Position numbers and translations under genes: made by a program. The notes beneath the pieces were generated by a model. The model made no database searches, had not been told where the DNA came from, and saw only the letters and a program-made list of their open reading frames with translations. From positions 1 to 64,000 of the forward strand of contig JABVXU010000174.1 of the NCBI GenBank assembly GCA_013365365.1: a stretch of 64,000 nucleotides of DNA, written 5' to 3'. This DNA is from Cruorifilaria tuberocauda. Taxonomy: Eukaryota > Nematoda > Chromadorea > Rhabditida > Onchocercidae. Below, piece by piece: positions 38,000-51,500 of the stretch (its first letter is position 1; each line of letters opens with the position of its first letter).

Positions 38000-40523
38000 T
38001 CAATTAATTGATGCAGCAGGTGGAAATATCGCAGAACGGGATCCATATGAATACTGAAGTGATTGAATGCGTGTCATGCACACACAATGTCCTTCTTCCT
38101 GCTCCTCTTCTGGAGATGGTGGACTCCATGAATATATTCCATAGGCTAAATCTTGAATTAAAATGAATTTCCAAATGCCAGTTAGTTTGAAAGTTTATAC
38201 CAACGATTTCATTTATTTACATCTATCAATAAACAAATTTTTTTTTTCGTATGCAAATCCTCGCATTCATTTTATTCATTTCATAAGTTATTTTATTCAC
38301 AAGATCTCCGTACTGAAATAACTGAAATCACATATGAATTTAACCTGTACAATACTGCTGACATTCTTCAGATTTCCTAAAAAGTACTGCCGCTGTCGCA
38401 CCACCTTCTATTTTCACGTTTTTCAAAAATGAACCCTGTCCTGAAACGATCTTTGATCATCTAACATAACAAAAGTAATAAATGTTATTGAGAGCTTATC
38501 ATCTGAATATGCTTTCTAGACCAGTTTTTATGAATTTTGCGAAATCTACTGTTTATGACAAATTTATTTAATTCTAATATAAGTTTTGTTTTTGGGAATG
38601 ATGGTGATGAATTATTATTTATGTTTTTTTTATCCTACCTTGTCTTGGCAAAATTAGACCTTAAAATTCAGTTCAACTACATTACAAATTATATTGTTTT
38701 GTTTCAGGTTAACCTCAAATGAAAACGGAAGATGGAAGTGAAAAATGCGTACCTGAGTGAGTATTCGCTTTTAAACCACTAATTGCTTCATAACTGATTT
38801 CGGAATCGGACATTGCTGATTTCAAATAACACCGCTTTCTTGTTTTACTGTATGTATAGCCAAGACAGCAATGATCTCTAGCACATGCTATGCAACATCT
38901 CTAAATTTATTCCTTTTTTTGCTAAATAAAAAAGAGAGTAATTATTTTTACCGATAAAACTGTAATATTTTGCTGATAGTTTTAAGATATCTGTACTGTG
39001 CTCAACATTTTCAAGTCCCGTTCCTACTGTCGGTAACATCAATAGGTAGGTACATCAATATTTTCCCTATCTCTATATTCAAGGGACTACCTCATGCTAA
39101 TAATCAGCAAGTTTCTATCTTTCAGGTGAGCATATGAAAACTATAAACAAATTGAATGGAAACATTGGTTAGTTTTTTCAATATTTGGCGGAAAAAATAA
39201 TTTAACCTTAATATCATTTGCATTGAACTCATCGTAAGTACCACCGCTCAGGGCAATATTTGGAAGATAGAAACATCGCAGTGCTGAAAAATTTACGGAG
39301 TAAAGTGCAGAGTTCCTTTTCTCACATTTCATTCTCATTTATCATTAACGTGTGTAAAAAGCAATCTGAAGCATAATGTCGTACAAATGCATTTGGAAGG
39401 TTCTAAAACTATCCCGGGAAACTTTTATTTAAACTCTCATTTATCTCTAATTATTTTTGTATTTGCTTCATGGTATCATTTGTTGCTGGAAGAGTGAGGT
39501 CATAATAGTGTTATTAAGACTCAATAGAACCAATAGATTTCAAATAGCAGGTGTCGCAACAGTATCACTTAGGTAAAGGTATGAAACATAATTCCTATTG
39601 AGAATGTTATTCCATAAACAGCCCAAACGACAATATTTTTTTGAAAGTGTTCTATAAATATAGAAAAGAATTTTAAAAAAGTTGGCAATATGAAATGAAC
39701 GACTTCTTCAGTTCTCTTGTTGTAGAATTTCAATATTGTTGTAATATGTATGAAATAAATCAGACATCTATTATTAAGAAATTTAACAAAAGTGGAAATC
39801 ACCGGTATTATATATAAAGAGAGAGAGAGCTAGATAGAAAAGTAGAAAAGTCAAAGAAAGTGTAGAAGTTGGACAGGGAAAGTATATTTATCATAATTAA
39901 AAGTGATTGATTTTGACTACCATCTTACACATACTGTTCAATTTCTATTTGTAAATTTTTAAAAAGAAATAGCAATGTCAATAGTCATCATAACATTCAG
40001 GAAATAATTTCAAAAACGCTGCTATGAACATTTTAATTTCTGCTTATTTTAACCTGATCTTTTTTTTTCCAATGACGATTGTCATTCCGTTTTAAGCGAT
40101 TGAATACTAAGTCCATCCAAATCCATTCAGTTACCACCATACCTTTTCAATGGTGGAAGCAATGGAAAAGATAATATTTGACGCATTTCAGAGTTTGTGA
40201 TCAGTTTGAACATAAATTGAAAGATTCGATCCGTTTAAACTTTTCAAAAGTATTATGTTTCAAACAATAAAATGTTAACAATTTGAACTGATTCATAAGT
40301 TCGTAAATAATAATCATTATCAGACATGAACTTTTTCAGTATCGAGCGTGAGAAGTATTATATATTCATGAATTAAGTTATATTAAAATTATGACCTTTA
40401 CAGGAGATTAAAGATTATTACATATTTTGAAGTAAGAAATTACACGCAAAATCATAATTACTTACTTACTGACTGTGTTACACGGACAAATAAACTGATG
40501 ATGATCAATGCTTCCAGGAGCAT
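38000..40523 (-). CDS. Secreted cysteine-containing protein, weakly PAN/apple-like
   Basis: A gene of small exons. Exon 1 (40470-40523) follows a TTTTTGTCAG acceptor and codes a clear signal peptide, MLLEALIIISLFVRVTQS, with a perfect GTAAGT donor. Five further exons chain with consistent phases: 39207-39283 (LRCFYLPNIALSGGTYDEF), 39091-39140, 38753-38793, 38345-38440 (GSFLKNVKIEGG, SEECQQYCT) and 38000-38151 (GIYSWSPPSPEEEQEEGHCVC… stop at 38000-38002), giving 137 aa. The C-x3-C … C-x-C spacing around ECQQYC and HCVC recalls PAN/apple modules of nematode cuticle or lumen proteins, but this is a weak match. The join from exon 1 to 39283 is out of phase by one; either one exon (3n+1 bases) is missing in 39.3-40.45 kb or an earlier exon-1 donor (GTC C|GTGTAA) is used. 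The 38753 exon may instead start at 38815. Confidence 0.5.
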
Positions 40524-41082
40524 TCTGACAAAAACGTTTCAACAGTTAAGCTCGAATCTTCAATTCTAGATTATTTGTCTTGGTAATTGTGTGCAAAGTA
40601 AATTCCTGCAAAATATTAACATGATTCAATTCTAGAAGATTTATGGAAGTAATTTAAGGCATTCAGGCAAGTATAAGTGCCATTCTAAAATTCACAAACG
40701 AGCACGTATACATGTACGTATATGCAAATGTCGTCGTTAATTAAAATGTCACAATTGTAAAGAACGATTTTGTTCAAAACAATTAAAAAAGAAGAACACA
40801 TGGAGAGAAGTGACTGAAAAACAGCTGAAATTAAGCTAAAAAAATTAGAAGTAACAACAGACCATTATCAACTAAGCAAATGTTATTTGAAGTGATAAAT
40901 CATATAAGTAGGAAACGAAAAAAACGACAAGAAATCAGTGACTAAATGTTTGCTTGTCAACATGATGAGTTAAGAACTTTAAATCGACAATATGAAATAT
41001 CTATGCAAGACACAACATTTCGTATCGCTTATAAATGCAAACATATGAATGTATTTATATATATATATGTACGTGGTGTGCA

Positions 41083-41122
41083 CATGTGTGTGTGTATGTG
41101 TGTGTGTGTGCATGTTTGTGTG
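41083..41122 (+). repeat. (TG)n-rich tract
   Basis: Imperfect TG dinucleotide repeat with interspersed TATG and CATG, directly following a short TA tract at about 41057-41069. It makes a spurious Cys/Val-rich frame that is not called. Confidence 0.92.
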
Positions 41123-41694
41123 ATTTGCCTGTGCCTTCAATGATTTGCCTGATTTGCCAGAGATATTATGGATTAGAGCTTCTCAGGAACACAGCGGGCA
41201 CCCTACTACTCTTTACTATGATAAATGAAACTTTGGAGAGAACAGAATTCAAGATTGCAATGATCGCTTCATCATTTCCTATTATTTCTATACGATTTTC
41301 ATTGATATCGAGCTTCTGGACTGCTTCAAAATAATGCCTAGTAGCAATTTTATTGCTTAATCCCAGTATAAAATCAGTAGGACTCGTTTAATTGTTTGCA
41401 CTATGTGATTCGCATAAATCAGCGTCCAAATTTACATTATTTTAGAACGAAATTAGCAATTATTAATAACTAATCGTATTAGATGATATTTGACGTAAGA
41501 ACAACTTCTCTATTTATATAATAATTTCACTTCTAAACAATTTGTGCATTTCATTCGACAAAGAAGAGACAATTGAAGAAACTGTTGAAAAACTCTTATT
41601 GCGTGATATAATCACATAACTTCTTTCTAAAGTTTCTCGTCAAGCTTGTTCTTAAATAGTCTGATAATCTATTTCTAACTCATTCGGTTACAGA

Positions 41695-43209
41695 ATGAAA
41701 ACGAGAACTCCCTATTTTCTAATAATACTTTTGGCCATCTATTTTCTATGCCATTTTCAAAATTCAAGTTCCGGAAATAACTAGTTCATCATTTCCTAAT
41801 TTACATTTCCTGTATTATTTAAAAACAATAGCAGCAAAAAAAAATTATCTTACCTGCTATGTCTGTGATGAAAACTGAAACAATTCCCTTCGAGGCACAC
41901 TAAGATTGTTGTTAGTAATGGCAATCATCGGATGAATATTATCTGAAATTACATTATTATTAAATTATACCTTATTATTACACTTTATGATAATGTTGAC
42001 GAATTCCTCAAATGAAAGTTGCGTTAAGAAAAACAGTGATCACTAGTGGATATTAAAAATTCGTCGATAAAGAATAATCAGTCAAAAAATCAAAAAAATC
42101 TTATCCAGCAAGTGTATACTATGAAACTGTAATGGATTTTAAAAAACTGATAGAATCAAATTCATATAAAAATTAAATCATCAACCGTAGCTCAAACAAA
42201 TTCAAATATTTCCTCTCGTCTATTGCTATTAAATTAAAACAATCAATTAGAAATTTCGAATAAACTGATAAGGGTTAAAAAGAAAGAATCATCACTGAAG
42301 CAACATATATCTAATATGCTCTCTTTATTATTATAAATCTTAAAATTGAATGACCTTAAAACCATCCATCTTACACATATCGCTGATAACCTATGAAATT
42401 GTTGGCGAATAAAATGTCAGTGTATCAGATCAATTAATTATCTAGGATGAAGATAACGATAAAATCCATCCAGTTGTAATGAATAGAGTTCTTTATACAT
42501 ATAACTGATTATCTTCAGCATATTCAGAAATTGTGTTGCCCAGTTATGATAATTATTTTATTTTACGATATTCAGAAAGTAAGCACGGTCCAAGAAATAT
42601 TATTCATTGGTTAATTACTCATTTGATCGAGTAATTGTGCGGTAAAAAAGGGTAAACTGAAAACTGGAAGGCTCATTTACACTGAGAGTTTTCAGAGCAA
42701 AAGAGATACAGTGAAATGATTGTTTATGTTTTTTATAATTATCATAATGGCATAACTGTCGGAAAATTCAAAAGTAAGATTTTTACAGGAATAGTGAATG
42801 GAGGATTTTGGTTCTCCCTTAACTTAAGAGAAAACCAAATCTTACAGGTTTCTTCCATTTTTGATATTTTATTAGATAAAGCTTGGGATTAATTTCTACG
42901 TTCATTTAAATTTAGCTCGTAATTAAGCGATTAAGACGAGAAGATAACTTTCCGGAAAATAAGAATTATGAGCTAAGAATTTTACAACGCTTTTTCAACT
43001 TGCGTGAAATCCAAACTCAATCCAAACTGAAAGTTGAAGACCTAAGTCTTTTAAATCTTTAACTTCTCGAGATTAAATTTGAATTTCTTTACGTCAGCTT
43101 CTCATTTTGTGACATTGATGCAATAAATAGATCTACTGACGTGAGTTTATTGCAGACTATGATTAAGCACACACAGCCCAACAAAGCTGAAGATAGAGAA
43201 AAGAAATGA
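41695..43209 (+). CDS. Tentative small secreted peptide, three exons
   Basis: An ATG lies right after a TTACAG acceptor and opens with a strong signal peptide, MKTRTPYFLIILLAIYFLCH. Two later segments fit by phase: 42789-42847 (acceptor TTTTTACAG, codes IVNGGFWFSLNLRENQILQ, donor CAG|GTTTCT) and 43156-43209 (acceptor TTTATTGCAG, codes TMIKHTQPNKAEDREKK and a stop). The total would be about 61 aa. The first donor (CAA… A|GTTCCG near 41764) is weak, and without splicing the first frame stops after 29 codons. There is no dibasic processing pattern that would prove a neuropeptide. It is divergent from the secreted-protein gene at 38.0-40.5 kb. Confidence 0.25.
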
Positions 43210-43233
43210 AAACACTTGTCGGAACAGACGAGG

Positions 43234-43247
43234 GTTTCCAGGGTAAC
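43234..43247 (+). promoter_or_regulatory. X-box-like RFX/DAF-19 site upstream of TMEM237
   Basis: GTTTCCAGGGTAAC matches the RFX X-box pattern RYYNYYWWRRNRAC at 13 of 14 positions (the second central base is G rather than A/T) and is an imperfect inverted repeat. It lies 383 bases before the TMEM237 start codon. In C. elegans such sites drive ciliary genes through the RFX factor DAF-19, and jbts-14 belongs to that class. Confidence 0.6.
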
Positions 43248-43629
43248 AGGGCTACTTTCTCATACATCCATTTATCGAGGAATTGCTTCGTGAAGGTATT
43301 CTGAGGGTCAACAAATAATATTTTACATATTTAGAGGTGAAAAGAATTACTATAGCTTGTAACCTGATATAAGACTGACTCTTATCGTTTGATGTAATGC
43401 GCCACATTGTTTCATACTTGCTTAATAATTATATGGAAGCAGAAGAATAACTCTTAAATCAATCAAAGATTGTCGTCATAGCCATATATGTGCCTTCAAA
43501 TTTTGTAGAATTTGAAAGATCAAGTGTTTCATCTTCGATCTTACTAATTTCTTAACGGATTTGATCATCGCTTTTGTAGGTTATCTTCCAAGTGTTAAAT
43601 CTGAAACAATCTTCGAATACTACTAGCTA

Positions 43630-45484
43630 ATGCTGAATCATCATGATAAGGAAGACAAAAATGAAAATAAGTAAGAAAAATTGTCTTGAAAAATATAACT
43701 TATTGTTTCTTACAATCAGACTGAAAAGTAAACTAATAAACAGATTAATTAAGTAGGATTTTAGCGTGTCATCTAAGCATTTGGAAGATTACTATGGTGG
43801 AACAAGTAATGCTGAAACAAATCCAAAAAGTAGGGATGAACAAGTAGACAAAAGTGGCACAATTGCAGCGATTCTCAGCCAGCCTGTGCACGATGTATTT
43901 GTTCAGCATGACAGTTTGTTATTTAACTCTTCGATTACTAAATTCCTCTAAATATTTGGATTCTATTCACTTTTAATCTGTTTCTTTAAATCCGAAAGTA
44001 GTTTTGAAAAATGAATTTAAGTGTTTTTAAGAATTTTTTTCCACCAATAATTGCTTGATGCATTGACAAATTTTGTTATATTTGTCATTCCAGAGAGTTT
44101 CCGTCGAACAGATCGTAAACAATATGAAAAAATGCTAGAAGGAAGGATGGATGATTTGGTGAGTATTACTCCATCAGAAAGTATTCAGGCAGCATTGGCA
44201 GTTCAGATTGCTTTTCACAACGCATCCTTCGTTATACAAGGTAAATGCAGTTCTATATTCAGATACTTTTTTAAATAAACTTTTACTATTCCAATGCAAT
44301 CTTCAGGTATCATCAAAATATTTATAAAAAATTCCAAACTTGTTTCATTTTTCTTTCATATATTTTTGGTTTCAGGATTTCTGTCTGGATTCGGCACTTC
44401 TCATACTATTTTTGCTTTCGCTTTTGCCGATATCGTAAATTTCACTTTCTTCCTCTCAATTCCATGATATCACTTGGTTTTTTAATTTTTTTAAGCTGTT
44501 TTTAGCTTTCGAGTAGAAAGTACTAGACGGATTAAATCATGCATATAATTATTTAATTACGCGATACTTTTATTGTTATGTTCTTAGGATATACTTGATA
44601 AATGTTACACACAATTGGCGATGCCAATTCAAGCTATTTTCTACGCATGTTTTGTGGTTAGCACCATTGCAGCACTTGACAGGTGTTTCATGATTTTATT
44701 TTTTGCCAAAAATTCTTATTTAAAACATAATCTCAGAAAATTTTAAAGCTTTCTCAAAATCTGTTCATTCTACTAAATTAATTTCAGAGTTTTTTGCTTC
44801 CAACAATTTCGCAAAGTTATTTTAGGCTTGAAATAAATTCAAGTTTAATGGACAGTTTGAAACGTGGATTAAGCTTACAAAGTAGTGGTTTAGACATATT
44901 GTTATGCTTAACTGGTACAGCAGCTACCTTGGTATCGGCATCATATGATGAGTGGCTTGCAGCACCAATAAAACAACAAGAAAAGATTCAGGTTTCTCCA
45001 CAACTGTTACAGTTTTTCGTTTCTTCATCACTTAGAATGTTGGAAATTTTCATTTTACTTCCAAAATAAAGCAAAAATTTGCATTTTAAATATTCTCTCG
45101 TAATGAATAGATTAGAAAACGATAAAACAAACAGTTTTTGTCTTATCCCACATGATATAAGTAGATTGCACTGCAGGATATTATAGCTGTAGATCCATTG
45201 CTTGCTTGGCGTTTGTTAAGTGGTATCCGTGCAATAGCTGGTCTATTAAACTGGCTGTTTTTGGCTCTTTCACCAAACAACAATATTTTATTAAAACAAA
45301 TTCGTAATCCGGTAATCAACACCTGATTTATTTTTTCAAAAGCTGAAATCAAAAGGCAGAGATATATTCTGAAAAGATTTTGAAAGTTTTACGAAATATT
45401 TATTTTATAACATTCTTATAGTTTTGAAATCGTTCCTGTTTGTATTTCCAGGAATCAATTCATGAAAATTGTGAAGTACCGTGA
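43630..45484 (+). CDS. jbts-14: TMEM237 / JBTS-14, ciliary transition-zone membrane protein
   Basis: TMEM237 is a tetraspan protein of the ciliary transition zone (mutated in Joubert syndrome 14). Eight exons (43630-43670, 43765-43913, 44094-44240, 44376-44434, 44588-44682, 44790-44991, 45177-45311, 45452-45484) agree in phase and give 286 aa. The N-terminus is charged and soluble (MLNHHDKEDKNEN…), as in the family, but shorter than human (408 aa). Four hydrophobic segments follow: VIQGFLSGFGTSHTIFAFAF, MPIQAIFYACFVVSTIAALD, LDILLCLTGTAATLVSAS and LLSGIRAIAGLLNWLFLAL. These align with human GFLAGF…, YPAQSLLYLLLALSTVSAFD and the last hairpin; the product ends HENCEVP. The 44790 acceptor is the second AG of TTTCAGAG, set by phase. 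The upstream X-box-like site supports the identity. The donor of exon 2 (43914) is the least certain. Confidence 0.85.
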
Positions 45485-45533
45485 AGTGGACGAAATGATT
45501 GAAAATTATGTAAAATGCTGTGAATAGGGAACA

Positions 45534-45539
45534 AATAAA
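45534..45539 (+). terminator. Poly(A) signal of TMEM237
   Basis: AATAAA begins 50 bases after the stop codon (45482-45484), a normal distance for a short nematode 3' UTR. Confidence 0.65.
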
Positions 45540-48500
45540 AGATCATCAAAGTTAGGTAAAAAATTTCTCATGTTGCTTTGTTTTGACAAGATTAGATGAC
45601 AAACATGCTGGAATAATTTTTAAATAAGAATAAACTTTTGAGTTTTTATAAAAATAAATGAAAAAGAAACCAAATTTGATTATCATTGGCCGACAACATG
45701 TACATGCGCATTTTTCGTTGAAGCGTTAGTGTCGATTATTTTTTATTCGATATTTTTAAAAGAGAACTCTTTTCCTATCTCTTTCAAGCCTCTGTTTAAT
45801 TTGAATGGAGTGAAAAAGCAATCGCCTCTACCAATGCAATTTTCATTAATAATATATAGTAATTATCTCAGCAAACAATTTTTTGTTGGTGCTTTTCCTG
45901 CCACTATAACCGCTAACTCACTTAATTAACTTGGTGCTAACTAAATTCACAAAAGCTCAGAGAGTTCAAAAGTCAAATTCAATGTTGATTACATTGTGAT
46001 CATATTGTGATAAATGCAAATATTACAAATTTATTTCAAATCTTCAAACAACGATTTCAGCTATTCTTAATCAAATCGAAGAGAGAAATAAAAACTCACT
46101 GTGTTCTAGTCGTTAAATTTTTTAAAATACTTTTTGATGGAATTTCGATTCTATTGTTCTAAGGAACAACGATATGATTTTAATAATCGTCACACGAATT
46201 TACGAAAGTTTGCTGCAAAATCATGAAAATTGGGTCCTATTTGGACATGGTGAAGTAGATAATTTCAATTCAAAATCTCGGATTCTTTCTTCAACATTCA
46301 TCAGTTGATAGTATATAAATTGATATTATGAGTCAAAAAAATTCGAATCCTCAATGTCTGGTTATATCATTTCCATACGGTTGGTGCACCACAAAGGTTG
46401 ATGCATTTAAATACTTTTTTGAAATTTGAAGTTCTGTATTTAAATAACTTTTCATATTTTATATTTATTGTCTTATTTAATGTATTTGCCCAAATTTTTA
46501 AAGTGATTGGAAACATGAAACTTGCAGAAAATATAAAGAGCGGACGCGAAGGTTTACAGTAAACAAGATTTCAATGAGTATTGGCATCTTTTGATTTCGC
46601 TCGATGTAATTTTTATAGTCACCATTTAAAAATATCCACGTTAACAAGATGCGGATTAAGAGTAAGCTAAGCCTATATAATCGTCACTTGAATGATGTTA
46701 AGAAGTTCTTGTGATAAGCGAACTGGGTAAATATTTCATATCTAACGAGAAATGTCGAATACAAAACTTCTGAAATTTAACCGCTCATTCCATCCTCTAC
46801 TAAATTTCATAAACAAATGATAATTAATAGTAAATAAATGTTATAAAACATCTGGTATCTTCACAATTTATTGGAAACTTTACTAATAGATTTTCAAACG
46901 ACCTTATATCATTAGAACTTGAAGTTTTTAAAATTCTATTTTTTATTGACAAACTTATTCCTGCTATATTGTTTGTTTTTCTACACCAATTTAAAGTTAA
47001 TGGAAAAGGAAAAAATCTGTGTGTATGGGCTCAAGGACAACTTCCTCCCCTTAAGCTTCCGCGAAAGGATTTGCCACGGCTCAAATCTTTATAAAGTTCA
47101 GACTAGAAATTTGGAGACTACTTGTGAGAAGTTTAATGAAATATAATATGAATAATATGGATTCGAACTTTCATTTTAATACGAAAGAGAGATCGAGAGA
47201 TCCTTGTTTTTATTCCATTTTTTCATTACTTTATAGCGGAAAATGTTTGTTTTCTTCGTGGTAATTAAAGGTGCTGATGTCAAGACATACTATCCCGAAT
47301 TTTCTACAATGATAATTTCTCATAAAAAATCAAAAGAAAGACTAACAATTAATTTTCTCTTCAGCTTTGTTTTTAGAAAAAACTTTAGGTTAGTTGTGTT
47401 CTAAAATATAAAACAAAACAATTCAGACAAACGATGTGGATGGAATTTATGAAGGATGCATCATATTTCTGCCAAAACGTGACCGTCAATAATGCTATTC
47501 GAAAATAAGTTGAACTTTGACCTGTCAAAATGCATTCTACTAGATTTTGTAGAAAAAAAGATCAACTAAAAAAACGTTCAATTTATATTTTTATTTATAG
47601 GGAAGAGTTAAGATGATTCAATATCTGTACTAGTTGACTGTTATACGTTTGTGGAAGGAGTAATTTTCAAACTGTATGAACAATAGACTCAAAATAATTG
47701 AGCTTTGATTTCATCACTAAACAAATTTGGTGTTTTTGCTGATAACATACGAAATTATTATATGATTCTTTATCAGCAAAATATCTTTTACAGAAATACA
47801 TTTAAATGTTTCTAAAGGAAAAGATAATAGAAGTTTGTGCTAAAAATTTTCATTTTAAATTTGGTGCCAATAAGGTTTACTTTTGCTAAAACTAATTTAA
47901 ATGTTGCAAGCAATTTTTGTTTTCTTTTTGATGAGGAGAAATAAATGGGAAAACTTCTACACGTCATAGACTAACTGGTACTAAAAACTTCAAGCGTAAT
48001 CTTTTTTCAGCCTTTTTCGAAACAAAGGAAAAAATTGTTTTGAATAAGTCTATTTCGGAAATCAGTCGAATTGTTTTCTTCACTTTAATAGAAATTCTTG
48101 TTTCGTTATTTTCTATTCATTTCATAAGCAACATGACATTAACTAATCAGTTTAAAACAGAAAAGTTTGAGCTTTTGGAATGAACTTATATATTTCATAT
48201 TTCCTGTGTTACACCTTGTTAATAAATTGCGCAAGATATATGATTATGGTAGAAAATAGGTATGATGATGGTAGAAAATTGCAACTGTAATCTGAAACTG
48301 TCTATCTGAACAATCATTCGATATATATAGATCGTAAGACGACATTGCACAGACTGCATAAATTAATTGCAGTTAAAATTCCTGGGAAGTGCTCATATTA
48401 GAGATGGTGAACAAAACTGATTATAGCTTAATTTCTTTCTTTAAAATTTCCTTTAAATTTATTGGATTTTTAAAAGCAAATATTATTTGTTGCTATCTTG

Positions 48501-51500
48501 AACTTCCAACTGTCTTTTTACAAATAAAAAGGAATCATGAAGTCTTGATACATTGAGATGCATATGTTACTCACTAAATTTCCAGTTGTCAAAGTATTGT
48601 TTACATTCAATAAGTCTGAACATTACGGCTTTCAATAATTAAGATAAATAGGAAAAAGTTATAAAAGAATTTTCGAAAACTGAGACTATTGTTACCTGTA
48701 CCTTTTTTTTTTAATTTCATCATTCAAAATATTCTCAGTATGGTAAAGCATAGAACCGAAATTCAGATGTGTAACAATTTATGAACACTAACGCCTTGAC
48801 CTTGAAATCATTTATTCCTAAAATGATTCTGAATTGACTGTATTGCTTGCACACTTAGAATGAAACGTTTCCTGACTATAGCCAATTGAAATTTAGCAAG
48901 CTGGCACTACAATGGTATGCTTTCTTTACTGCAAAAATGTAAAACTCAGTACTAATTGATCTATTTTTAAGTTTCTTATTCCTTTTCATGAGTAAAATTA
49001 CTGGATTAGTACCTATATGTGACACAATTCAGGAAGATTATGCCTCCTTAATATTCGAAACAACTAGTCATATTGTTAATATTATTTTCATGGAGTTTGT
49101 TATCGAAGAAATTTAGCTCCAGTTAATGATATAAGCTTTCTTAGGACTAGAATAATTTAAATCAGAAATGATAAATCATTGTTGAACATTATTCGAAATA
49201 TCTCATTATTCACCTTCTTTTCGAAAGTACTGCATTATGAAATGCAGTTAAACTAAAATAATCAACTTTTTATTTTGTTTTTTATTTTCAATTTTACAAC
49301 TATCAACATGAAAAATTCTCCCAAGTTTACAAATGATTTGAAGCTAAATTATAGCCATCTAATTCTTTTTTAATTGACTTGTTTACTGAGCATTTCATTT
49401 TAGCAGTATAAACAGATAGAAAATAAGGTGGAAATTGCGATTGAAATTTTCGAAATATTTTACTTTTTAATTCGTTATAAAGTGCAAGGGATACGGATAG
49501 TGAAGTTGATATGGGAGGAATAGATTAAACGTACACTTACCAACAAGGAACTTGAAAATTAATGAAAAATGTCTGGATAATTACAGGCTATTAATGATAA
49601 ATGCCGCTTTTTATATCCAATAATAAGTTGCAAGCGAAGGCTACTGTAATTTCTAACAATAAAATGTTTCATCAAATTGTCCACGGCTCTTTTTATGTGT
49701 AATTTTCTTTCGTAATGGATTATTCAAGATTTTGGCCACTACGGATGGATTTGTTCCGGAAAGAAAATTTTCCTAGCTAAGTTCTAATTTCTATTCGTAG
49801 CTCAACAATTTTTTTTCGATTAAATGCATAGAAGCACTACAGATTACTGGTATTATATGTGATTTGTTTGAATCTAAATTTTTTACAGACTCGAAATTCA
49901 ATTTGATGTGGCATTGCTTATATACTTCGTTATTTCTCAGAAATATTAGCCTCGATTAAAAGTATTACAGTTCGAGATTTCTGAAGATTCAGTTCAAATT
50001 TCATTGCTACAGTGAATATATCTGTTCTTTTTCTTTCCCTTTCGTTGGGTGGAGCTGTGGATGAAGCAGCTATTAATTAAGAAAACGGCTCATAAGTCAG
50101 TAAGTTATCACGATAATCCAATACATATCTCAGTTACGTTACTGATTCTTTCTGTTAAATATTTGTTCAAGTGAGACTGTCTAATTTTGAAACTAGGCTT
50201 CATTATCATTTTCTGAGTTACTTCATACCAAAAAACAATTCTGCATATGTTATTTCGCAGCACATATTCAATGCTGCATTTCATAATTTTTCATACTTTG
50301 ATAACATCTGAGAGAGAAATGGATGAATTGAATTAAATTGAATTAAAGATCCAAAAGAAGTCCTAATCATAGGAATCTCATAAGAAATTTTTCAATATAA
50401 AAGGCACTAAAATTTCAAATTAGTCCAATTAAAAATTAGGAAACAATTCGCGAAACTCCTAATTGAAATCGATAAGAATAAGAAAACTAAGAAGATTGGA
50501 AGAGAAAGAGAAATAGTAAAATAAAGCGGAGAAATAATAGGAAAAAGAAGAAAACATAGATTACCATTTCAGTCGCGAAAAAGCAAAAGTTAAAATTAGA
50601 ATTATAGAACATTCTCATTTAGAATCGTCGATGCAGAATAATGATATCCATATTTTACAAGAGTAATGAAATTTCAGACATGCTCATTATTATATAACTA
50701 TTTTTATTTGAATATTTGAAATTATAATTAGTTACAATTTACTTGCTATTATAAGGAATGTTCCGACCAATCAAAGCTATAGCATAATTTATAGAAGGTA
50801 TAGTGTTAGTTACGACAGTGAAAACAGATTAAAATTATATTAAAATTATAAAATTATTCTCTTTCACTACTTTATTCCCAATTTTTTCATTTTCTCATAA
50901 GTTAATTTAATTTCCTGTTATCTTTCAATCGATAAGAACAAGAGAAATTGATATGTTTTTGCTGTGACTCATAAATATGAGGATATTTCGCAGCAAATTA
51001 ATGTTCACTTGCTAAAGTAGAGAGTAAAATTTTTTCAAGTATCTTCTTGCCTGTCTCACTTATAAAGGATATTTGTTATAAATTTTAAGTGATGAAGAAA
51101 TGATAATTGTACAACGACAAAATAAAATTGATATAGTGGAAAGATTTGCAGTTGTTTTATTCGCCCAGATCATTTTGTCTAATTTCCGAATTTAATTTCT
51201 ATTATCATTGTTTAACGTAATCAAAAGACAAATGAAACAAAAATAATTTGATTGCCGGCATTGTTATCAGCCCAAGTACACTTTTATTTCGTGATTCCGG
51301 TACCATTCCTGAAAAACATAGTGATATTAAATGGTAGCTTTAGCATTTGTGATAATAAAAAATTCGTTCACTTTGAAAGTGGATAATGAAACTAATTTAA
51401 AATTCTTGGCAACTACAAAATTATTATTTATATTCTTTCATCATTCAGTTTCACGAAAAAGACGAGTCCCTAAGCAAAACTAATTAATCATTTTGCACGA

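Noticed and set aside
38719..38756. Plus-strand start-like exon MKTEDGSEKCVP with donor GTGAGT
   Set aside because: No downstream plus-strand exon continues it, and it overlaps an exon of the better-supported minus-strand gene.
47936..48183. About 82-codon open run without an early ATG
   Set aside because: Length is within chance expectation over 64 kb of six frames, and neither flank has a convincing splice site or start.
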